From NCBI GenBank assembly GCA_922989275.2, contig OV277864.1, positions 7,874,001-7,938,000 on the forward strand: a DNA stretch of 64,000 nucleotides, written 5' to 3'. The notes under the pieces are model-generated. The model saw only the letters and a list, made by a program, of their open reading frames with translations, did not search any database and was not told where the DNA came from. A program made the translations under genes and the position numbers. Shown here piece after piece: positions 43,646-52,617 of this stretch (position 1 is the stretch's first letter; each line of letters begins with the position of its first letter). Source of the stretch: Gari tellinella. Its lineage: Eukaryota; Mollusca; Bivalvia; Cardiida; Psammobiidae.

Positions 43646-44194
43646 GCTCGTGGCGTGTAATCGCATATTTAAGTAGCCAAATTGCTAGCCTGTGTTTAAA
43701 TCACAACCCTGTTTGACAAGTGCGGCTAATTAGATTACGTAATATGGATATTTATGCCCTGCAGGCCCTAAAGCTTCTTACTTCTTCACAGAGGGGGTCT
43801 TAGGCAGAAAGGGGTTGTGTATAATTATTTCCGGTCCATATCGTACAATTTGCAAGGCAGCTTAATTGATTAGTGGTTGATGATGAATGTCAGCATAAAA
43901 TGCGATCTAGATCAAAGCCGCCTGCTGAAATATGTCCTGAATCTGTTTCGATTATGATTTTCATAGATCTTTATATAAGCTCAAGATATATAACGATAAG
44001 TAAAACACGACATTAATACAATAAATGAGCACTCGGGTCACGTTATCTAGAGCGTTCAGTTTTGACCCAGATCAGAATATCACATACTTTGTTCAGCAGA
44101 CAATTAATCAGTTTGGATCTTAATCAGACATTGCCAGTCTCAATTGCTAGATGATAAATTGATATTCCACATTTGTCATGTCAATGACTGTGCA

Positions 44195-44430
44195 AAAAGT
44201 TCAGCAACAGTTTGGATCCAACTGAGATATTGAGAAACTCTGTGATTGAAAATCCAAACTAAGGTTTGAATGTATTGAAAAGCTCATTGAAGAAACTTTT
44301 ATCCGTACGAGAGACTGACAAACAGTTAGGACCCAGATCGGAATCAAAACTGACTGTACATAAAGGTCAGCAACAGTTTGGATCCAAATGAGATATTGAG
44401 AAACTCTGTGATTGAGACCTGGATGTACGA
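44195..44430 (+). repeat. Two direct repeats of ~52 bp
   Basis: CAGCAACAGTTTGGATCCAA followed by GAGATATTGAGAAACTCTG at 44203 and 44369. The first half resembles a family C arm. Confidence 0.75.
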
Positions 44431-44607
44431 AAGTTCCCGGATGTTGCGATACCGAGAATAAATGGTCTATTTTCTAAAAATGTATGTCCGATTGAGGACC
44501 AGAACCGATGTTAAACGTCACGGAAAATTCATAACAGACCAGAAAAATAATTTGATCCCCCTTATTTTATTAAATAAAAACGTAATACCTCATCCGTTTT
44601 GTACTGG

Positions 44608-44655
44608 ATGCAGAGACAGTGTATAGCCATATGGCTCTACACTGTCTCTGACTGG
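44608..44655. repeat. Hairpin
   Basis: CAGAGACAGTGTATAGCC, AT, GGCTCTACACTGTCTCTG. Confidence 0.85.
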
Positions 44656-45003
44656 ATGTTATAAAAATCGGCACATGTATTATCGTCTTTATCTGCTCGT
44701 GTTTTAGTCGTAGCCCCGTAAAAAAACGAAGATATCCTGGAGCCGATGTTTATGATTAATATTTACGGAAATATTAACAGATAAGACTAAATATATCGGA
44801 GAAACTTTTTTCGAAAGTAACAGGGCTTCGATTCCTTTATTCACAACCAGTATGCAAATATTATCAAGATTATCCGTGCCCGATTCCGGTGTCCTATGAG
44901 ATTTGCCTGATATACGCTACCTCAAGTATGGCTGGATTAAGCACTAATAGCTCGAAATTTTGATGTTCTGCTATGCACTCATTGTCACCAAGACACCCAA
45001 TCG

Positions 45004-45372
45004 TCATTTCATTTGTTCTTCAGCAAGTATTAACCTCCTTTGTAGGCATTTATACACAAGTATTGCAGTCGCAAATTCGTCCGGCGAATGCGCTTTCTCT
45101 TCGCCCGACCCGTCGTAGTCTTCTAATATTACATTCTCTGATAATTTAGGATCGAAATCGTAACACTGAAGTTCTAAAGTGTTTTTACCTTCCTCCACAT
45201 GTCCAATTTTTCTCAGTAATGTTATCGATGTAAATTCCGCGCACTCTACGGCATTCCCGGTTAGACTCGCTATAACCGGAAGGTCGCGGAAGGCCTTAGT
45301 TACGTCACACAGGTAAACAAAATGGCGGCCCCCATGGTCGCTTGCACAGTCATATATCACAAAGTTTAAACG
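45004..45372 (-). CDS. Unrecognised open reading frame in the 3.1 kb element
   Basis: About 122 codons open on the minus strand, from a TAG stop near 45378 to TGA at 45004. The translation is compositionally balanced and protein-like (for example DPKLSENVILEDYDGSGEEK near residue 75). It ends in a basic/acidic helix-like KCLQRRLILAEEQMK. I recognise no family. There is no in-frame ATG before the last residues, so it would need a non-ATG start or to be a downstream exon. A possible splice donor, GAAG|GTAAAA, lies mid-way. It reads inward from the right terminus, where a transposase exon or a captured host fragment could sit. The YY1-type motif lies inside it. Confidence 0.3.
   Translation of the reverse strand, partial: RLNFVIYDCASDHGGRHFVYLCDVTKAFRDLPVIASLTGNAVECAEFTSITLLRKIGHVEEGKNTLELQCYDFDPKLSENVILEDYDGSGEEKAHSPDEFATAILVYKCLQRRLILAEEQMK
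45318..45330 (-). promoter_or_regulatory. YY1-type motif, right subterminal
   Basis: On the minus strand GCCGCCATTTTG, with TGACGTAA about 15 bp downstream. Mirrors the left subterminal motif at 42491. Confidence 0.4.
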
Positions 45373-45680
45373 GCTCTAACTACTTCATTTTTTATTATTT
45401 TTCAAAATTTCAAAGGCAGAAGGCGATTTTTTTTCAATATCTTTCATTTAAAAGATATTTATCACCAGCTGTCCATTTCCCTTTAAAGCAGGTTGAAAGT
45501 AAAGCAGAATGTGCCTTAGGGCACATTCTGCTTTACTTTCCGCCTGCTTTAAGCTATTATCTGCTAGGATAGAAAATATTTCTTCTTTAAGGTACACATT
45601 CGTGAAAATCTAAAATATTTTCTTCAGTGGAGGAATAAATTTAAGGCTTAAAAAGGTGTATTTATGGGGTAATGGGTAAT

Positions 45681-46181
45681 TCATTTATGACTGCAAATTT
45701 GTGAAAATAGTGACCAATATGGCATTAAAGGGATACAACTCCAGAGTGATTTCAATTACCTAGGTGCTTATCTAACTTGACAGATATTAAAGGCTTTACA
45801 CATTGCAATAAAATTTGGCAATTATTTGATAATGTCAATTTAAGAGCAGTCATAGTGTGTAACTTGAAACAATTTCCAAAGTAAAGGACAGAACTAAAGA
45901 TACTTCATCAGCAATTTTGATGATTACATCAAGTTTGTTCAGGATAAAACTCCTATACATTATATACATAAACATTTCTATCAAATTTAGAAATAATTTG
46001 ACATGATAAAACCCTTTGTTCCATACATTGTTTTCATTATCTTAAACAGATGTTTACTTGAACCAGGTTGTTTCATCAGGTACCGTAGGTCTCTTCATTG
46101 CGAATTTGTTTTTAATATGTTGTCAGAACATAGTGTTTGCATTTGGATTTGTTATGCTTTACGTCGTTTTAACAGTATTTA
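45681..46181. other. Unassigned
   Basis: TAAAACCCTTTGTTCCATAC near 46005 is a possible family A remnant. Nothing else. Confidence 0.4.
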
Positions 46182-46187
46182 AGTCAT

Positions 46188-46448
46188 CTTTCTTTCTTTC
46201 TATACTGCTACACACCCCTTTCGGGTATTACGAGCAGGGGCACTTTTTAGGTGCACCATTGGGACTGTACCCGGCCGGTCACTTTATCCTAACACCGACG
46301 ACCAGTTGTAATGCTAACCAGAAATCCTGAGCGCCAAAGAGGGAAGCCATTACTACCAATTTTAAAGTCTTTGGTTTGACCCGGCCGGGGATTGAACCCA
46401 CAACCTCCCGCACTGCAAGCGGACACTCTACCACTGAGCCACGCAGCC
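46188..46448 (-). mobile_element. tRNA-derived SINE
   Basis: Read on the minus strand: head GGCTGCGTGGCTCAGTGG (A box), GTCCGCTTGCAGTGCGG (a perfect anticodon stem-loop with GCA, Cys-like) and GGTTCAATCC (B box). A ~150 bp body with CCGGCCGGGTACAGTCCC and TACCCGAAAGGGGTGTG follows, then a GAAAGAAAGAAAG tail. AGTCAT occurs on both sides (46182-46187, 46449-46454), a plausible short target duplication. The acceptor stem is degraded. Confidence 0.85.
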
Positions 46449-46651
46449 AGTCATATTGTGACTTCCAGCTAATTACAGGTGGAGAAAGACCCCAGAAGTC
46501 CTTCATACACTGTTTTAGGCACAAAATGACAACTGAACTGACCCAGTTTCCGCAACCAAGCTGAAACTTTAAGGCTTCCCCACATGAAAAATCAGAATTG
46601 CCCAGACCGGGCCTCTAACCCTCAGCAGTAAGGAACTTAGTCACAGTCAGT

Positions 46652-46841
46652 CACTCCAGATAAAAGGTAGTTTTCCGAACAAATCCAAAATTTTCTCACT
46701 CATAACAGCACCAATTCCTATGGTGTTACTACTCATTAGAATCGTCTCAAAGAGACAATTCTAATGAGTAGTGACACCATAGGGTTTAATGCAGAAATAA
46801 AGATTTTAGGTTTTGAAAAACTCTACTTATCTGGAGCCCTG
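46652..46841 (+). mobile_element. Family E MITE
   Basis: TCACTCCAGATAAAAGG start, palindrome with tip CTCAAAGAGA, TTATCTGGAGCCCTG end. Confidence 0.85.
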
Positions 46842-47250
46842 ATTATACCACTAGGCCAAGGAAGCCCTATATTTAGTGTTTGGAGGAAGTTACTCTTTGA
46901 ATACTTATCTGGAGATCTGCCAAATCACAAAAACATGGAAAACTTCAGACAATATTCTATAACAGAATTTTTTTGATAGATGAAGTCTACTGCTTACAAA
47001 AAGCTTGAAACAATTTTCGTGCAAATCATTCGAGCTGTGATTACGGCCCGCCTAAGGTGTTGACGTGTTTCTAATTATGCTACCAGTAAGTGTCAACTCA
47101 CAGAGAAGTTACACCAACCTTTCATTTCACTTCAGACCAAGGCAAACAACACCACTGACAGACACCAGTCAGACTGTCACCAAGTTCACAGGAACATAAA
47201 CAACCAAGGAAATCGGAAACTCATGGAACAAACCCAACTGCAGTTAAATA
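46842..47250. other. No recognised feature
   Basis: CTTATCTGGAGATCTGCC near 46906 is a stray family E end. Confidence 0.4.
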
Positions 47251-47252
47251 TA

Positions 47253-47447
47253 CCAGGGCTCCAGATAAGGGAGGTATTTCAAAAACTAAAATCTTTATTT
47301 CTGCTTTAAACCCTATGGTGTCACTACTCATTAGAATCGTCTCGAAGAGACGATTCTAATGAGTAGTAACATCATAGGATTTGATTTTAAAGTAAGTGAA
47401 AAAATGTTGGATCTGTGCAGTTTACTCCCTCTTATCTGGAGCCCTGG
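47253..47447. mobile_element. Family E MITE, best preserved
   Basis: TIRs CCAGGGCTCCAGATAAGG and complement, flanked by TA (47251, 47448). Palindrome AGAATCGTCTCGAAGAGACG and complement. Confidence 0.9.
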
Positions 47448-47737
47448 TATAGACTATGTTTCAATTTTGTTTAGGCCATTATTTCATCCTTTATAGAAAC
47501 AATTTTTATGCCTTTCCACAACCTTATAGTATTGCTTTTTCCTGCTTCTTCTGTTAAAAAAAGAACCATAAAACATGTTTCCTACATCCAAAGAACTAAC
47601 TGCTAAAAGTAGATTGAAAGTAAAGCATACAGCTTCTAAAGTGGTAGATATGTCATAGACAGCATACTGTTACTCTTCTGAATGTATTCAAACTAACATA
47701 AGATCGAGTCACTCTTTGCAGAAACATGCTGATATTT

Positions 47738-47822
47738 TAGACAGGCAACTGCATAGTACAGATGAAACCATCAAAACAGAAGCTTTCTGTTTTACTTTTG
47801 CCCTGCATTAAGTTGCCACACA
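47738..47822. repeat. Degenerate D-type palindrome
   Basis: CAGGCAACTGCATAGTACAG ... TTTGCCCTGCATTAAGTTG. Confidence 0.55.
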
Positions 47823-47860
47823 GAAAGCTGCAAAATCAACATATTTTAAGTGACTGCTGC

Positions 47861-48087
47861 TTAACCCCTTACCTTAATAAATATGCTTTATTACCTCTCT
47901 AATCTATTCCTCCAATGAAAAAAATAGTTCCAATATACACAATCATAAATAATTTATGCACTATACAAAATATTTCCTATATTCTAGCAGATGATAGCGT
48001 AAAAAGGTTGAAAGTAAAGCAGAATGTGCCTTGTGGTCATTGCATGAGTCTTCAAAATTAGAAACAGACTATGGGAGAAAGGGTTAA
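47861..48087 (-). mobile_element. Family A MITE, right arm deleted
   Basis: TTAA + CCCCTTACCTTAATAAA, arm AAAAGGTTGAAAGTAAAGC, then TGTGCCTTGTGGTC, GGAGAAAGGG + TTAA. Confidence 0.75.
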
Positions 48088-48106
48088 TCAGGTTTTACTT
48101 ACTTTT

Positions 48107-48343
48107 TCAACCCATTACCCGATAAATACACCTTTTTACACCTTTGATTTATTCTTCCACATAAGAAAATAGTTCCAATTTATGTATCATAAGAAATGTT
48201 TTCTATAATCTAGCAGATGGTATCTTAAAACAGACTGAAAGTCAAACAGGATGTGCCTTAAGGTGCATTCTACTTGACTTTCAACCTGCTTTTAGTAGTC
48301 ACCTGCCTTCAAAACTAGAAACAGGCTATTGGGTAATGGATAA
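48107..48343 (-). mobile_element. Family A MITE
   Basis: TCAACCCATTACCCGATAAA start, palindrome with tip GTGCCTTAAGGTGC, GGGTAATGGATAA end. Confidence 0.8.
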
Positions 48344-48383
48344 AACAAAGAGTAATTAGCTAGAGGGTTGCATACAATGTTCT

Positions 48384-48417
48384 CAAGAGAGCGACTTGTG
48401 GGCCATGGCCCTCTTGT
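48384..48417. mobile_element. Gathered-repeat element terminus fragment
   Basis: CAAGAGAGCGACTTGTGGGC and GGCCCTCTTG resemble the ACAAGAG end of the hairpin-ended elements. Confidence 0.35.
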
Positions 48418-48418
48418 T

Positions 48419-48564
48419 TTATATCCTAGCTAGCAGATTGAAGCTTAAAGCATGCTGAAAGTAAAGCAGAATGTGCCTTAAGGCACATCCTGGTTTACTT
48501 TTAGCCTTCTTTAAGTGGTCACCTGTCTTCAAAACTAGAAACAGGCTATGGTGTAATGGGTTAA
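48419..48564 (-). mobile_element. Family A MITE, left half lost
   Basis: From TATATCCTAGCTAGCAG through the palindrome to GGTGTAATGGG + TTAA. Confidence 0.8.
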
Positions 48565-48949
48565 TCCTAACATACATTCCTATCATATCAACACTAGCAC
48601 AGATAAAAAGCCAACAAATTTGCTTCATTATCAGCTACTGCCTACAATGTTCTGTAACTGACATGATCAGTATGGGGTATATCCATATGTCACGAAAAAA
48701 TAAATATATATACCAAACTGTATATACCAAACCCCAGATCTGCTCTTACAGATTCTTACCAGGTAAGCATATTTATTTTCAAGATAAACACAGTTATTTC
48801 ATCTGTTGAAGTACATAAAATCACAATGACTCCCTTTGAAAGTACTTTAGTAGTAAAGTATAGTGACAAGTCCACATTAGTTACTTAAGTGAAAGATGTG
48901 TGGGTGCGACACAAATGGATCTGAACTCATGGTTTTGCACAAAATGTGC
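48565..48949. other. No recognised feature
   Basis: No matched repeat. Confidence 0.4.
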
Positions 48950-49560
48950 ATGAGAGATAATGAGCAAGAACTGTGAAATGTTCGGAATGTCAAAGGGGCA
49001 CAACTCTGTCAAAATACATTCGGCCTAAACCTAATTTAAACTTGACCTGTATATTCTCAATATGTACCTGTATTCAAAATTTATGAGTGGAAAACACAAA
49101 TTGTTTGAAATTTTCAAAGTGCAAGGAGCATTTATTATTATTTAATTCTGTCAAAAACTATTCAACCATAACCAAACTCCAACTTGACCTGAATATTCTC
49201 ATTATGTATCTTTATTTCAAATTTGACTGTAATGAGCAGAAACTTTCCAAGTCCAAGGGGTGCAACTCTTCCAAAGTTTATTCAACTGGAACCAAATTCG
49301 AACTCATTATGTACCTATATTTGAAGTTTCACTTCAAAACTTCAATGTATGACAAAGATTATAAGTGGAAACCACAAACTGTTGGAAATTTCCTTATAGT
49401 CCAAGGGGCACATCTTTCGTCAAAAATTATTCGGTTGAAACCTGAGTTGAAATTCGTACTTGACCTGTGTATTGCTTTGATGCATCTATAACCCGGAAAT
49501 GAATCCAATATGTACATCTACAGCAGAGCTGATAATGAATGGAGACTGAAAGATGACGGA
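48950..49560 (+). repeat. Degenerate ~131-147 bp tandem repeat, four units
   Basis: Landmark CAAGGGGCACAACTCTGTCA-like sequence near 48990, 49122, 49253 and 49400, each followed by ATTCAACC..AACCAAA and CTTGACCTG..TATTCTC. After the last unit comes TGACGGAAGGACAG, like the GACGGAC run that ends the other gathered-repeat elements. A 134-codon ORF across it is a by-product. Confidence 0.75.
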
Positions 49561-49570
49561 AGGACAGAAA

Positions 49571-49790
49571 GTACTTGTAGCAATTGAAGTACAGTCACAA
49601 GTACATTGGTTACCTGTCAAAGTAGTAAAGTACCAACCAAAGTACATTCAAAACTTAAAAGTAATACAGTCCAGTCAAAACACATTGATTACCTTGAAAA
49701 TAAAGAACAGTCACAAGTACACTGATAACATTCGAAAGTAGTAAAGTACAGTCATAGTACACTGATAGCTATCAAAATAAGTTTCAGTCA
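49571..49790 (+). repeat. ~41 bp tandem repeat, five units
   Basis: Units like ACAGTCACAAGTACATTGG, TTACCTGTCAAAGTAGTAAA start near 49591, 49632, 49671, 49708 and 49749. Confidence 0.8.
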
Positions 49791-49805
49791 GTACTTTAAG
49801 ATCAA

Positions 49806-49895
49806 ATGGCTTCTTAATGGAAGTCAAAAGTAATTAAGAAAGCTCCAACAGTAGCTCTCGGCATTACTTTTCCCTGAATTGGGCAGCACTTGCAT
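49806..49895. repeat. Degenerate D-type palindrome
   Basis: AAAGTAATTAAGAAAGCTCC ... GCATTACTTTTCCCTGAATT. Confidence 0.5.
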
Positions 49896-50139
49896 AATCA
49901 GAACTCTAATAATGCTTCCATACTGGCTGGTGGTTCATGATAGGTTGTTGTACTTATACATTGTTATGCCAGACCAAGTATGTTTGTTATCAAAGTTAAT
50001 CAGATTACATCATCAGCTGTATAATATCTAATCATCATCAGGTTATATCTAATCTATTGTAAACTGTGCAACCTTAAAGTACATATCAGATATTCTCCAA
50101 TAAAACCTGCGTTAAGGAGCCATTAACTCAAAATAAGTT

Positions 50140-50235
50140 TGCACTCTCACATAAATAGTTCATACAGTCAAAAGAAATATTTTCCATATCCTAGTAGATA
50201 GTTGCTTTAAAAATGACCTATATTCAAAAACACAA
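50140..50235 (-). mobile_element. Family A remnant
   Basis: AATATTTTCCATATCCTAG and TAGATAGTTGCTTTAAAAATG only. Confidence 0.45.
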
Positions 50236-50254
50236 GCATAACATGCAGGTGACA

Positions 50255-50400
50255 ACGCTTGTCTATTTTTGAAGATCAGTGAAAAATAAAGGTTGTAGAT
50301 GAAAAATTGAAGTCATATGACCAAGGTTAAGATTTCAGACCATGGCGATGCAGCGTCCGAGTGACTTCTTTGCTAAACAGATGAGCTATCAAACACCATT
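50255..50400 (-). pseudogene. Possible tRNA-like SINE head, degenerate
   Basis: On the minus strand TGATAGCTCATCTGTTTAGC resembles an A box. GGTCTGAAATC is a poor B box. Confidence 0.3.
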
Positions 50401-50769
50401 GAATTGAACTTAGAAGAGATAGGAGAAAGGGTTAATGCAAACTATATCTGTTGCAATTGTACATATAAATTAACCAAAGGTCCACTAATGGCTTTCTACT
50501 TTACAGTTGAAGCTATTGTAGTATTGGGTGTTGTTTTATTACTGAACAATCACTACACCATTGAAGATTCCTCATCAGAAAGCCATTCCTGAGATAATAT
50601 GACTTTTTAATGATACTAGGCAACTCAATATATGCAGTGAACAAACAATTAATACCAAAAACACTAATTACAACTATGAAGTGAAATTATCTTGGCGCCA
50701 AAAATTCAACCTTTCTGAAACCTTTACATAAACCAAATCAATTAGGAATGTATTTTTTTTTAAAAGAAA
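50401..50769. other. Unassigned
   Basis: A 62-codon ORF at 50404 has no recognisable domain and I do not call it. Confidence 0.4.
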
Positions 50770-50866
50770 ATACAAATGTAACATATAAAATAGTTTCTAT
50801 ATCCTAATAGATAGTAGCTTTAAGCAGGTTGAAAGTAAAGCAGAATGCGCCTTTAAAGGGACTCGC

Positions 50867-51385
50867 AACCAGATGGTGTTCTTGTCAAAATAAAATAAAA
50901 TACTCAAATAAAAGCAAATTTGTGGCATTATTTGGCTTTTGACATTAAAAAAATATGATCAGTCCAAAAAACGTCTCAAGAATCGTCACCGAATCTTAGT
51001 TTTTTAGATACTTTCCATCGTTTTTCCATAGCGTAAGCTAACGGTATAGTTGTTGTTGTTGCTTCTCTACACGGGGTCAGACATAAACCCGAGCCGAATA
51101 ATGTTCTATTAATAGCTATCATTGAAGTACGTTGATTCCCTACCATATATATAGAGAGCGTCCGTAGCCGAGGGCGTAAAGGCGATGCCTCATTTTTCAT
51201 TTTTGTCTCCGCATGGATGGTCACGGGTTCGAATCCCACCAGAGCCTCTTCTTTCTTTTTTTTTGGAAATGCATTTTTTTTTAACAGAATTTATAATCCT
51301 AAACTAAATTTTACCCATTTATATAAGCATTTGACATATATTTACAAATAACTATTTTTTATGCTTGATCCGGTTGCGAGCCTCT
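50867..51385 (+). mobile_element. tRNA-like-bearing TTAA element, copy 2
   Basis: 519 bp. TIRs AGGGACTCGCAACCAGA and AGAGGCTCGCAACCGGA (complement of the right end). TTAA on both sides (50863-50866, 51386-51389), duplicated from the one TTAA in the host palindrome tip. The AGG-type end and TTAA target match the 3.1 kb element at 42337. The interior carries a TATATATAG, a tRNA-like module with a T-rich tract, and a ~250 bp left region nearly identical to copy 1. No ORF. Confidence 0.9.
51154..51248 (+). pseudogene. tRNA-like (Leu/Ser-type) module
   Basis: A-box-like TAGCCGAGGGCGTAAAGG at 51165, like tRNA-Ser and -Leu D arms. B box GGTTCGAATCC at 51226. CTTCTTTCTTTTTTTTT follows as a possible Pol III terminator. 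Pairing of the acceptor stem is poor. Confidence 0.55.
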
Positions 51386-51495
51386 TTAAAGGCACATTCT
51401 GCTTTACTTTCAACCTGCTTAAATTTCAACCTGTCTTCAAAAATAGAAACAGGCTATGGGGTAATGGGTTAAACCCTTTCCTCAAGCAAGTTTCT

Positions 51496-51652
51496 AAATA
51501 AAATTGAATAAACTGAAAAATCCAGCATTTTCTCACATTATTTCAGCACCAAATCCTATGTTGTTAGAAGAGACAATGAGTAGTGACACCATTGGGTTTA
51601 ATGCAAAAATGCAGATTTTAGTTTTTGAAATACTCCCCTTATCTGGAAACCT
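51496..51652 (+). mobile_element. Degenerate family E MITE
   Basis: TTTCTCACATTATTTCAGC, reduced palindrome, CCCCTTATCTGGAAACCT. Confidence 0.65.
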
Positions 51653-51829
51653 ACTCAAGAAGCAAAATATTTAGATAGGATCATTTCACTGTTGAATTTG
51701 ACTACCTGGTTTAATCCTTGCATTAAAATGATCATCAGCTAAAATTTGTAGTCTGCAGTTTAATGCCAAATTCAAAAGTTTGAAGATTTGATATCAGAAA
51801 TATTGATACAGATATTAAATGATTTTTAT

Positions 51830-51895
51830 CCTAATCAGAAGCATCATAATGCATGATCTAGCTGATCAGGATCTAAACTGTTTCAATTTAGTCTT
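51830..51895. repeat. Decayed family C-type palindrome
   Basis: CTGATCAGGATCTAAACTG on the right, CCTAATCAGAAGC on the left. Confidence 0.5.
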
Positions 51896-51947
51896 CTTAT
51901 ATCACTTAAGGCTGAAACTATAGGACTCACACAGCAACATTACTTAA

Positions 51948-52196
51948 ACACTTTCAACTCTAGCAGGGAGTATACATGTACTCATCATTACCAAACAGTG
52001 TACCTGTGAATAGTACACTTGTCCTATGCAAGCAGTGTAGACCTTAGCCAGAGGGCCCTCTGATCAGGGTCTGCACTGTTTGCTATTTTGCAATATATTG
52101 TTAATATCAACCCTAAATAGTCAAAAGTGAAAACTGGCCTAGACCTAACTCAGGAAAATGGAATTGTCTGTTAAGTTTCAGGGGTGAATGAGTTAA
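51948..52196 (-). mobile_element. Family B MITE, inverted
   Basis: CACTTGTCCTATGCAAGCAG, core GACCTTAGCCAGAGGG, GGGTGAATGAG + TTAA end. Confidence 0.8.
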
Positions 52197-52368
52197 GCAT
52201 AAACCTGGCCAATTGACACCCAAAACAAAACTATTTTCATTAATATTTCACAGTCACTTGATTTCAAATTTTCAAGAACGAATAGTCAATTACTAACCTT
52301 TTATAAGACAAGATTCCTTGATGTTTTAATTCCTTTAATCATGGAATTTAGTCCGTAACTTGTGAATA

Positions 52369-52420
52369 GCTCCAACCCTAACAGCTATAATAGCTCCAAC
52401 CCTAACAGGTAGGAGATTGT
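52369..52420 (+). repeat. 20 bp direct repeat
   Basis: TAGCTCCAACCCTAACAG occurs twice in tandem. Confidence 0.75.
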
Positions 52421-52617
52421 GTCTGTCACCTACGACCAGGTATGAAAGAGATACCGTCGGCCTGTAGTGGCCAGTGTAATAGGCTGTAAATAAGCTGGCC
52501 AGTTATACTGTAGCAAAGGCAGGTAATTATTCACTTTACCTTTGAGACTTTCACAACAGTGAAACCAGACGCTGAGTAACTAGATGTCTGATCAGGATCC
52601 AAATATAGGTCGTTTGC

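Larger units (their letters stand above)
42337..45482. mobile_element. 3.1 kb TTAA-flanked element with AGG termini
   Basis: TIRs AGGAAAACGGACAGCTG (42337) and AGGGAAATGGACAGCTG (complement, ending 45482), extending about 25 bp. TTAA lies on both sides (42333-42336, 45483-45486), duplicated from the single TTAA of the host MITE. About 155 bp inside each end is a GCCGCCATnTTG motif (42491 and, on the minus strand, near 45330). The interior is CpG-richer than the window and contains a nested family A copy, a direct repeat, a hairpin and an open reading frame at the right end. TTAA targeting with AGG ends differs from the CCC-ended piggyBac type and recalls Kolobok-like elements, but no transposase is recognisable. 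Confidence 0.8.
42286..45680 (+). mobile_element. Family A MITE split by a 3.1 kb element
   Basis: The left 50 bp (TTAACCCATTACCATAGC to GACCACTTAA) and the right 200 bp (from 45483: TTAAAGCAGGTTGAAAG, full palindrome, GGGGTAATGGGTAA) together make one normal family A copy. Confidence 0.85.
50770..51472 (-). mobile_element. Family A MITE split by the tRNA-like-bearing element
   Basis: Left arm AGCAGGTTGAAAGTAAAGC to GCGCCTTTAA, right arm from TTAAAGGCACATTCTGC to GGTAATGGG + TTAA. The left terminus is lost. Confidence 0.85.

Noticed and set aside
49087..49491. 134-codon plus-strand ORF
   Set aside because: It runs through the degenerate 131-147 bp tandem repeat and its translation is itself a degenerate repeat of low complexity.
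50404..50592. 62-codon ORF with a hydrophobic stretch
   Set aside because: Too short and isolated; one hydrophobic segment is expected by chance in T-rich codons.
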